Source: Bacteroidales bacterium
Lineage (GTDB): Bacteria; Bacteroidota; Bacteroidia; Bacteroidales; JAGOPY01
Assembly: GCA_019429045.1 (NCBI GenBank)
Contig: JAHYJL010000007.1
Location: 1-38,510 of the forward strand
Reading direction: 5' to 3'
Length of the DNA stretch: 38,510 nucleotides
Position numbers and translations under genes: made by a program. The notes beneath the pieces were generated by a model. That model was not told the DNA's origin, did not search any database, and saw only the letters and a program-made list of their open reading frames with translations. Of this stretch, positions 8,607-14,363 are shown one piece after another. Within the stretch, counting starts at the first letter, position 1, and each line of letters starts with the position of its first letter.

Positions 8607-9200
8607 CTAATTGACCATTTTGGCCAAATTGTGAGCAATAGCAAGCAATCCAGTTTCTATTTCAACTTTCGTTAATCCCCTCAGGTTAAGTTGCACGCTC
8701 CGCGCATGGGACATCCCTGACAGTTGCTGGCCTGGTATAGTGTATAAAGGCGTTCATAGCCACTGTCGGTGTGTTTGACCTGAACACCAATATTGATCAT
8801 TCTTTGCCCCATTGGACAGTAAAAACAGTCATCCTGAGCATTGTAATATAGATTCAATAGCCTGTTTAACGGCTTCCGGGGCAATCTGCTCAAAGTGCAA
8901 AGGCTCGGTGTCTTTCATTTCTCCACGGAACCGGTTGATCGTATTATGATCCGGCGTACTCATCCCACTTACCCACATATAGTGAATGTTCTCCTTCAGG
9001 CTGGTTTCTATCTTTCGGGATGAATAAGTATTATCCAAATAGGCATACACCAAAACCTTCAATAAAACCCGCGGGTGATAACTGGAAGTGCCGCCACCCT
9101 TGTATTTCTTTTCCATTGGGGTGATATCAATCTGATCGATGATCTGGCTTACGATTCTTACCGGGTGAATACGATAAGACAGCCCTAAAAATAAAACACC
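8607..9200 (-). pseudogene. IS1182-type transposase remnant in three pieces
   Basis: Piece 1 (about 9200 to 8829) holds the N-terminal DUF772-like domain (HPVRIV, KYKGGGTSSYHPRVLLK, NTINRFRGE) and ends at a stop. Piece 2 (about 8875 to 8681), in another frame, holds the C-terminal zinc-like segment (YYNAQDDCFYCPMGQRM, NCQGCPMRGAC). Piece 3 (about 8690 to 8607), in a third frame, is the tail LRGLTKVEIETGLLAIAHNL followed by AKMVN and a stop. The central DDE catalytic region between pieces 1 and 2 is missing, and a second gap separates pieces 2 and 3. The true N-terminus is cut off by the palindromic element at 9201. Confidence 0.8.
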
Positions 9201-9306
9201 GTTGCCGCACAAGCGATCTTATATTTTACGGTGGCTGCCGCAGGCAGGCATGCCGTCGAGCGCAGGCGAAGACGGAAAGTAAAATATTCAGTCGCGGGGC
9301 GGCAAC
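9201..9306. repeat. GTTGCCGC palindromic element, right copy
   Basis: A 106-bp element with terminal repeats GTTGCCGC/GCGGCAAC, then an inner pair CGA/TCG and a longer AT-rich stem TATATTTTAC/GTAAAATATT. The centre contains CTGCCGCAGGCAG and CCGTC...GACGG hairpins. It shares its outer arms with the element at 8474-8570 but has a different core. The 22 bp at 9195-9216 are the exact reverse complement of 8555-8576, so the two copies face each other across the transposase relic. Confidence 0.75.
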
Positions 9307-9369
9307 AAAAAAAAAGAGGCTGCTCAGACTTTTGAGACAGCCTCTTATTATTGGGATAAAGAAATTCTA

Positions 9370-10038
9370 TCAGAACCGGTATCCCAGTGAAAACCCGAAG
9401 CCGGTATTTTTTATGGATGATTTGTCATCGTCCAGGATCTCATATTCCGGATTGATCTTCACCAGCCCGAGCTGGGCATTCATCTGGGCAAATATCCCAG
9501 CCGGCAATTCATACCCGAAAAATATATTGGCTCCAACATCCAGCGCTTTGTAATAAGGCACTGTCAGGGGATCGGTGAGTTTAACAACATTCTGAAATTC
9601 AATGTCTCTCTTATCATCTACACCGTTCTCTGTTTTGACCTTGCCCATGATGGCATAACCAAGATAGGGCCCCAGTCCGAGAAAAATATACCCATTCCCC
9701 AGTTGTCCTCTGTAAACCAGATTCAACGGCATTTCAATGTATGAAAGATTTACAGTGGTTGTTACCGCGTTGTCTTCGTGTTTTGCCCCTTTGGTACTGA
9801 AGAGCACACCGGGCTGGAAATAAAACTCCGGAGCAATTGGGATCATAATATTTGCTCCAACATGGAAGCCCAGGATCAATTTGTTTTCGAGTTTGTCACC
9901 ATTAAAATCTTTCCCGTTCAGGTTCTGAAAATTAACACCGCCAAGAATGCCTAAGGAAGGCTTCATTACTCCCTGGGCTGTTGTTAATGTTGCCGAAAGA
10001 AAGAGAATTGAAATAATAAAAAGTAATTTCGTTTTCAT
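9370..10038 (-). CDS. outer-membrane beta-barrel protein (porin/PorT-like)
   Basis: A 222-aa protein with a signal peptide (about 1-21, ending TTAQ) and a small barrel: alternating strands such as PSLGILGGVNFQNL, LILGFHVGANIMIPI and EFYFQPGVLFSTKGAK, ending GFGFSLGYRF with the C-terminal Phe typical of outer-membrane barrels. It matches the general 'outer membrane beta-barrel protein' family widespread in Bacteroidota (8-10 strands). The function is unknown. It is on the same strand as the OmpA lipoprotein and begins 40 bp after its stop codon, so both may be transcribed from promoter module B. Confidence 0.85.
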   Translation of the reverse strand: MKTKLLFIISILFLSATLTTAQGVMKPSLGILGGVNFQNLNGKDFNGDKLENKLILGFHVGANIMIPIAPEFYFQPGVLFSTKGAKHEDNAVTTTVNLSYIEMPLNLVYRGQLGNGYIFLGLGPYLGYAIMGKVKTENGVDDKRDIEFQNVVKLTDPLTVPYYKALDVGANIFFGYELPAGIFAQMNAQLGLVKINPEYEILDDDKSSIKNTGFGFSLGYRF

Positions 10039-10078
10039 TTTTTTTAAATTTTAGTTTATAACTATAACATAGAATAAA

Positions 10079-10741
10079 TCAGGACGCTTCTTTTTCAGCC
10101 TCTGCGCGCATCTTTTCATTCGCAGTGATCAGGAACTCAACCCGCCGGTTTTGCGAACGGCCGGCCTCGGTGTCATTCAGATACTTAGGTAAAGTTTCGC
10201 CAAATCCAACTATTGTTAAACGGTTTGCGGAAATATTTTTTGTGATCAGATATCCTGACACTGCATAAGCCCGTTGCTCAGATAAATTCTGGTTGTAAGC
10301 CATGCTCCCTTTACTGTCAGTATGTCCCTGGATCTCAATATCCGTATCAGGATAAGCGTTGAGTACTTTTACAAGTTTATCCAGATTAGTCTTGGCGTCA
10401 TTTGACAGATTTGATTTGTCAAATCCGAAAAGTACGCTGCTGCTGAATTCCACAACAATCCCCTCTCCAACACGAATCACTTTCGCGTCAGGGACGTTTT
10501 TTGCTATTTCCTCAGCCTGTTTATCCATCTGGCGGCCAATGATAGCACCCGTGGCGCCACCTACTGCCGCCCCGATGATTGCACCCAGCGCTGTATTGCC
10601 TGAGGCCCTGCCGATCACAGCGCCTGCGGCGCCCCCTCCGGCTGTGCCAATAACAGCACCTTTCTGGGTCTTGTTCATGGATGCGCAGCTTGCGAGTATC
10701 GCAACTGCACTAAAAACCATTAGAAGTTTAAATGTTTTCAT
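10079..10741 (-). CDS. OmpA-family lipoprotein with glycine zipper
   Basis: A 220-aa lipoprotein with lipobox ILASC (Cys19). Residues about 28-72 form a glycine-zipper membrane segment (repeated GxxxG: GAVIGTAGGGAAGAVIG, GAIIGAAVGGATGAIIG). Residues about 95-210 form an OmpA-type peptidoglycan-binding domain (IEIQGHTDSKGS, NLSEQRA, SQNRRVEF). This is the YiaD/YfiB-like arrangement found in envelope-stress lipoproteins. It is the only minus-strand gene with the shared promoter module (copy B), which places it in the same putative regulon as CsbD and the small acidic protein. Start and length fit the family. Confidence 0.9.
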   Translation of the reverse strand: MKTFKLLMVFSAVAILASCASMNKTQKGAVIGTAGGGAAGAVIGRASGNTALGAIIGAAVGGATGAIIGRQMDKQAEEIAKNVPDAKVIRVGEGIVVEFSSSVLFGFDKSNLSNDAKTNLDKLVKVLNAYPDTDIEIQGHTDSKGSMAYNQNLSEQRAYAVSGYLITKNISANRLTIVGFGETLPKYLNDTEAGRSQNRRVEFLITANEKMRAEAEKEAS

Positions 10742-10777
10742 GTTTTAGTAATTAATTGTTATTAAATTATTTATTTA

Positions 10778-10844
10778 CAAAGGTACCTGCTCCTTAACCA
10801 TTAAACATTACACATATTTATATATGAGTTACATCATTCACACA
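10778..10844 (-). promoter_or_regulatory. shared stress-type promoter module, copy B
   Basis: Read on the minus strand: TGTGTGAATGATGTAAC at 10844-10828, TGTGTAAT at 10814-10807 (starting 30 bp after the first box), and TACCTTTG at 10785-10778, a perfect TAnnTTTG -7 element 42 bp after the first box. It lies 37 bp upstream of the OmpA lipoprotein start. Copy C lies only 26 bp away in the opposite direction, so two divergent promoters with the same operator sit back to back. The downstream GTGA/TCAC dyad is absent here. Confidence 0.75.
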
Positions 10845-10870
10845 TTGAATCTATAACCCAGTCAATAAAA

Positions 10871-10937
10871 TGTGTGAATGATATAACTCTCTTCCAACAT
10901 TGTGTAACCCTTTTTGATAAAACTGTGCCTACTTTTA
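10871..10937 (+). promoter_or_regulatory. shared stress-type promoter module, copy C
   Basis: TGTGTGAATGATATAAC at 10871-10887, TGTGTAAC at 10901-10908 (30-bp offset) and TACTTTTA at 10930-10937 (42 bp after the first box). A dyad GTGA...TCAC follows at 10942-10957. It precedes the acidic protein gene at 10976. Confidence 0.72.
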
Positions 10938-10975
10938 TTAGGTGAGAATTCTTTCACATAATAATAAATAGAAAA

Positions 10976-11167
10976 ATGAAAAATAAACAAGACAACACGC
11001 GTCACGAAGACAGTTCCCATGAACAGTCAATTCGCAAACCTTATGAAGATCTCAACGTACCGGAATTTGATCCGTACAACGATATTATGTTTCTGGGAGA
11101 CGAGGAGGATGAATTTTCAGATTATTCCCTGATGAACCTTGACCAGGATCAGGATTATTATCTGTAA
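10976..11167 (+). CDS. small acidic protein, unknown function
   Basis: A 63-aa, highly charged and acidic protein without a signal or membrane segment. The N-terminal half is polar (KNKQDNTRHEDSSHEQSIRK); the C-terminal half is rich in Asp, Glu and Tyr (FDPYNDIMFLGDEEDEFSDY). It is probably cytoplasmic and largely disordered. I do not recognise a family. It is supported as a gene by promoter module C, whose expected transcript would start about 30 bp before the ATG. Confidence 0.7.
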   Translation: MKNKQDNTRHEDSSHEQSIRKPYEDLNVPEFDPYNDIMFLGDEEDEFSDYSLMNLDQDQDYYL

Positions 11168-11242
11168 ATTTCAATCATCCAGACCATTGTGTTCTATGAA
11201 ACCAAGGTATAATAGAATCTACTGAATATTTTGTTTCCGGGA

Positions 11243-11309
11243 TGTGTGAATCATGTAATTCTTTCCCCTTATTGTGTAATGCTTTCCGGTTAATATAGAA
11301 TGACCTTTG
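11243..11309 (+). promoter_or_regulatory. shared stress-type promoter module, copy D
   Basis: TGTGTGAATCATGTAAT at 11243-11259, TGTGTAAT at 11273-11280 (30-bp offset) and GACCTTTG at 11302-11309 (42 bp after the first box; first base of the -7 element differs from TAnnTTTG). Dyad GTGA...TCAC at 11314-11329. From the second box to the dyad it is almost identical to copy E, suggesting a recent copy of the promoter. It precedes the CsbD gene. Confidence 0.75.
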
Positions 11310-11368
11310 TATCGTGATAATTCTTTCACAAATGTACCGTCATTAACGGGATTTAAAAATTCGAAACA

Positions 11369-11554
11369 ATGAATAAACAAGAATTAAAAGGAAACTGGAA
11401 TGAGCAAAAAGGAAAGCTTAAACAGAAATTTGCCGTCTTAACAGATGATGACCTGATGTTCGCAGAAGGTAAGAAAGAAGAGATGTATGGAAGACTCCAG
11501 CAAAAGCTTGGCAAGACAAAAGAAGAACTGTTCAAGATTATCGCAGATCTTTAA
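11369..11554 (+). CDS. CsbD-family stress protein
   Basis: A 61-aa hydrophilic protein with the CsbD pattern: [20 protein letters not shown] at the start, a [20 protein letters not shown] middle and [13 protein letters not shown] at the end. CsbD-like proteins are small, abundant, general-stress proteins of unknown mechanism, first noted as a sigma-B target in Bacillus. Length is typical. It has its own copy of the shared promoter (D) and a coiled-coil lipoprotein follows 98 bp later. Confidence 0.92.
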   Translation: MNKQELKGNWNEQKGKLKQKFAVLTDDDLMFAEGKKEEMYGRLQQKLGKTKEELFKIIADL

Positions 11555-11652
11555 CATGTCATAGCGCTTAAATATACCGTTTAGCAGCCTGTCTCTTAAG
11601 CTGTATATTTTAAAAATCAATCAAATAGAATTTAATTTCAAAAAAAACAACA

Positions 11653-12120
11653 ATGAAAAAAGTACTTATATCTCTCGCGATAACTTCAGTATTTGTAGCA
11701 GGAACGACACTTACCGGTTGCCAGTCCCCGGAACAGAAAGAGGCTGCTGCACGGGATAAATTGCAGAATGCCAAACAAGAACTGCGGGATGCGCAAACAG
11801 AAGCAAATGCAGAAGCACAAAAAGTGGCAACTGCAGAAGAATGGGAATCATTTAAAAAAGATGCTGAATTAACCATACGGAACAACGAAATCCGCATTGC
11901 TGAATTAAAAGCAAAAATAAATAAACCAGGAACTATACTGGATCCGCTGTATGCAAAAAGGATTGAAACACTGGAACAGCAGAACAGGGATCTGAATGCA
12001 CAGATTTCAGCTTATGAGAAAAGTCAAAGTGACTGGGAATCATTCAAACGTAAATTTAACCATGATATGGCTGTTCTTGGCGAAGCATTGAGAGAGTTTA
12101 CGGTTGGCCCTGAGAAGTAA
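11653..12120 (+). CDS. coiled-coil lipoprotein (sll1863-like stress protein)
   Basis: A 155-aa lipoprotein: lipobox LTGC with Cys23, followed by a long, nearly continuous helix rich in Ala, Glu, Lys and Gln (about 28-125). It contains two copies of a WESFK motif (EEWESFKKDAEL and SDWESFKRKFNHDM). The ending FNHDMAVLGEALREFTV resembles the sll1863-type stress response proteins. It is likely anchored in an envelope membrane and elongated in the periplasm. No copy of the shared promoter lies directly upstream, so it is probably transcribed together with CsbD from promoter D. Confidence 0.75.
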   Translation: MKKVLISLAITSVFVAGTTLTGCQSPEQKEAAARDKLQNAKQELRDAQTEANAEAQKVATAEEWESFKKDAELTIRNNEIRIAELKAKINKPGTILDPLYAKRIETLEQQNRDLNAQISAYEKSQSDWESFKRKFNHDMAVLGEALREFTVGPEK

Positions 12121-12135
12121 GGGATTAGACGAAGA

Positions 12136-12202
12136 TATGTGAAATATGTAAGTTATTCCCTGAATTGTGTAATGCTTTCCGGCTAATATAGAACAACCTT
12201 TG
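12136..12202 (+). promoter_or_regulatory. shared stress-type promoter module, copy E
   Basis: TATGTGAAATATGTAAG at 12136-12152 (diverged first box), TGTGTAAT at 12166-12173 (30-bp offset) and AACCTTTG at 12195-12202 (42 bp after the first box). Dyad GTGA...TCAC at 12207-12222. It precedes the gene at 12239. The first box is the least conserved of the five, but all spacings are kept. Confidence 0.68.
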
Positions 12203-12238
12203 TATCGTGAAATCTTTCTCACAATTAAGATCAAAAAT

Positions 12239-12673
12239 ATGAAAACAATAAAACTGAATGTTTTGACAAGAAACTTACTGATGGGCGTTCTGGCGGCATC
12301 GATGATTATAGTATTCACCGAGTGTTCCAGGAAAGTTTATTTTTTAAGTTCATCTGTTGTTCCGGCAGCCAGCGGATATGTTGAGGTTAAAAAGAACAGA
12401 AATAAGAACTACGTTATCGAGGTCAATGTGTCGAACCTGGCAGAAGCCAGCATGCTCACGCCTCCGAAACAAACGTATGTCGTCTGGATGGTTACGGACC
12501 GTGACCAGACGAAAAATATCGGGCAGATTAGAAGTTCCAGCAGGCTGAACGCTTCATTAGAAACCACATCCTCATTCAAGCCTGTTAAAATATTTCTTAC
12601 CGCTGAGAATGACCCGACCAGCAACTGGCCCGGAGAGCCGGTTGTACTTACAACGGGAAATTTTTGGGATTGA
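12239..12673 (+). CDS. secreted or membrane-anchored protein, unknown function
   Basis: A 144-aa protein with an N-terminal hydrophobic stretch (about 10-26, LLMGVLAASMIIVF) and Cys29 in FTEC, a poor lipobox because of Glu at -1. The mature part is beta-rich (SGYVEVKKNRNKNYVIEVNV, QTYVVWMVTD, FKPVKIFLTAENDP) and resembles a small immunoglobulin-like or anti-sigma-type C-terminal fold (the PPKQTYVVWMV stretch), but I cannot name a family. I chose ATG 12239 over the GTG/ATG-type start at 12200, which would lie inside the promoter. It is expressed from module E and ends before a strong terminator. Confidence 0.75.
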   Translation: MKTIKLNVLTRNLLMGVLAASMIIVFTECSRKVYFLSSSVVPAASGYVEVKKNRNKNYVIEVNVSNLAEASMLTPPKQTYVVWMVTDRDQTKNIGQIRSSSRLNASLETTSSFKPVKIFLTAENDPTSNWPGEPVVLTTGNFWD

Positions 12674-12723
12674 TCATCTTGTAGGCCATCGTTTCATTAT
12701 ATATATCTGGTTAATAGGTTTAT

Positions 12724-12781
12724 TGAGAGATCCTTCTGCGGCTGATAATTCAGCCAAAGGGGGTCTCTCATTGCTTTTTTA
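12724..12781 (+). terminator. rho-independent terminator
   Basis: TGAGAGATCC (12724-12733) pairs with GGGGTCTCTCA (12760-12770) around an inner GGCTGA/TCAGCC hairpin, followed by a T-rich run at 12775-12781. It closes the stress-gene cluster. Confidence 0.8.
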
Positions 12782-12853
12782 TTATTTTAGCTGCAAAATC
12801 GCTTTTTGATGGAAGGCCCTCACCTTTTGAAATAAATCATACATCTTTACGCT

Positions 12854-13216
12854 ATGAAAAATCAAGGAAACCGCGAACCGGGATCCGCCTGGAAATCACG
12901 CCTTGGTGTTGTATATTCTACCAACCCGGATTACCAGTATGACACCCCCGGGGAAGCAGGCCCGGAAACATTACCCCCGCAACAACAAAGATTGGTCATC
13001 AGCCTTGACCGGAAGCAGCGGAAAGGGAAAGAGGTGACGCTTATCCGGGGTTTCGTGGGCAGCGAGGATGACCTGAAAGAGCTGGCGAAAGAACTGAAAA
13101 CCCGGTTTGGTGTTGGCGGAGCGGCCAAGGATGGAGAGATTATCATCCAGGGGGATTTCCGGGAAAAAGCTTGTTTTTTTCTGAAGAATACAGGCTATAA
13201 AGTCAAAGAATCGTGA
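12854..13216 (+). CDS. SUI1/eIF1-like translation factor (YciH family)
   Basis: A 120-aa protein with a flexible N-terminal 45 residues and the SUI1 domain in the rest: LVISLDRKQRKGKEVTLIRG, then the helix DDLKELAKELKTRFGVGG and the strand EIIIQGDFREKACFFL. These match the basic loop and GVGGxxKDGEIxIQGD core of the eIF1/SUI1 family. Bacterial YciH proteins bind the 30S subunit and can influence start-codon choice in vitro; the in vivo role is uncertain. It stands alone, between a terminator and the Fic gene. Confidence 0.92.
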   Translation: MKNQGNREPGSAWKSRLGVVYSTNPDYQYDTPGEAGPETLPPQQQRLVISLDRKQRKGKEVTLIRGFVGSEDDLKELAKELKTRFGVGGAAKDGEIIIQGDFREKACFFLKNTGYKVKES

Positions 13217-13307
13217 ACCAATACAGCTCATCATTATAAAAAATATAGCCCAAATAGTGACAGATTTGAGCTTTATTTGATACATTCGTGAGCTTAATCT
13301 GCAGTAT

Positions 13308-14348
13308 ATGCTCAACAGAAAAGAATCTGAAATAATCAGCTTCCTGAAAAACAACCCTGATTCGTCATCGAAAGATATTCACGATGGAATAACCATTTCC
13401 ATCAGCTATGCTACCGTAAAACGGATCCTGGCGCAGTTGATCAGTGAAAATTTAATTTCAAAAAATGGACAAGGAAAAGGCACAAAGTACTTTATTTCAG
13501 TTATCTATGAATTATTGGACCCAATTGATCCAGCCAGGTATTATGAAAAAGAGATTGATGAACGGCAGATCAGGGAAAGCTTTAATCATGATTTAATACC
13601 TTCGGTATTGCATTTCAACGATATTTTTACCAGGGGAGAATACGCAAAGTTGGAGGATCTGCAGACGACATACCGGCAAAACATATCCCAGCTTTCCGGT
13701 TCGGCATACAGAAAAGAGCTCGAAAAGCTAGCCATCGACCTGAGCTGGAAATCATCACAAATCGAAGGGAATACCTATTCACTGTTAGAAACAGAGAGGT
13801 TGCTGAAAGAAAAGGAAACGGCTGCAGGAAAGACCAAAGAGGAAGCCATAATGCTCCTAAATCACAAAGAGGCAATCGATTTCATCATTGAGAACCCTGG
13901 TTACCTGTCTCCACTGGCTGTTCCAGGAATTGAGGACATCCACCGGATACTGGTTAAAGAGTTGGCCATTGATTTTAATCTTAGAAACCGAAGGATCGGA
14001 ATCACCGGAACAAACTATCGACCCCTTGACAATGTATTTCAGATCAGGGAAGCATTGGCCAATATGTGCGATCTGGTGAACAGGAAAGAGAATGTTTTTG
14101 AGAAGGCTTTGCTTTCGCTGGTATTGATTTCATATATACAGCCATTCATGGATGGCAATAAAAGAACAGCCAGGATTGTCAGCAACGCAGTGCTGATCTA
14201 TAATGGGTATTGTCCCATGTCCTTCAGGACTGTCGATTCTGTTGAGTATAAAAAAGCCATCTTATTGTTCTATGAGCAGAATAATATTTCATACATAAAG
14301 GATATCTTTATCAGCCAGTTTGAATTTTCCGTAAGGACATATTTTTGA
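13308..14348 (+). CDS. Fic-domain protein with winged helix and altered catalytic motif
   Basis: A 346-aa protein. Residues 1-65 are a winged helix (NRKESEIISFLKNNPDSSSK, YATVKRILAQLISENLI). Residues about 140-330 are a Fic domain. The inhibitory helix motif [S/T]xxxE[G/N] is present as SSQIEGN (Ser149, Glu153), marking the class in which an N-terminal helix blocks ATP binding. The catalytic motif reads QPFMDGNKRTAR: the expected first His is Gln278 (CAG at 14139-14141), while Phe, Asp, Gly-Asn and Arg are kept. Fic enzymes use that His to transfer AMP or similar groups to a target hydroxyl, so activity is uncertain. It is probably a transcription-linked regulator or an inactive modifier. Confidence 0.88.
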   Translation: MLNRKESEIISFLKNNPDSSSKDIHDGITISISYATVKRILAQLISENLISKNGQGKGTKYFISVIYELLDPIDPARYYEKEIDERQIRESFNHDLIPSVLHFNDIFTRGEYAKLEDLQTTYRQNISQLSGSAYRKELEKLAIDLSWKSSQIEGNTYSLLETERLLKEKETAAGKTKEEAIMLLNHKEAIDFIIENPGYLSPLAVPGIEDIHRILVKELAIDFNLRNRRIGITGTNYRPLDNVFQIREALANMCDLVNRKENVFEKALLSLVLISYIQPFMDGNKRTARIVSNAVLIYNGYCPMSFRTVDSVEYKKAILLFYEQNNISYIKDIFISQFEFSVRTYF

Positions 14349-14363
14349 AATTGATTACTCACC

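Larger units (their letters stand above)
8401..9349. mobile_element. decayed IS1182-type insertion element
   Basis: The element is bounded by near-perfect 21-bp inverted repeats at 8401-8421 and 9329-9349 (AATAAGAGGGTGTCTCAAAA and its counterpart with one mismatch). Each end also folds back on itself into a hairpin followed by a T-run (8407-8437 and the mirror image at the right end), so both ends look like terminators reading inward. Inside are a three-piece transposase relic and two GTTGCCGC palindromic elements. No convincing target duplication is visible. The element is about 950 bp, much shorter than an intact IS1182 member (about 1.6-1.9 kb), and cannot encode an active transposase. Confidence 0.8.

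Noticed and set aside
12200-12238. Upstream start for the secreted unknown at 12200
   Set aside because: It lies within the -7 element of promoter copy E, so it could not be on the transcript; ATG 12239 starts a proper signal sequence.
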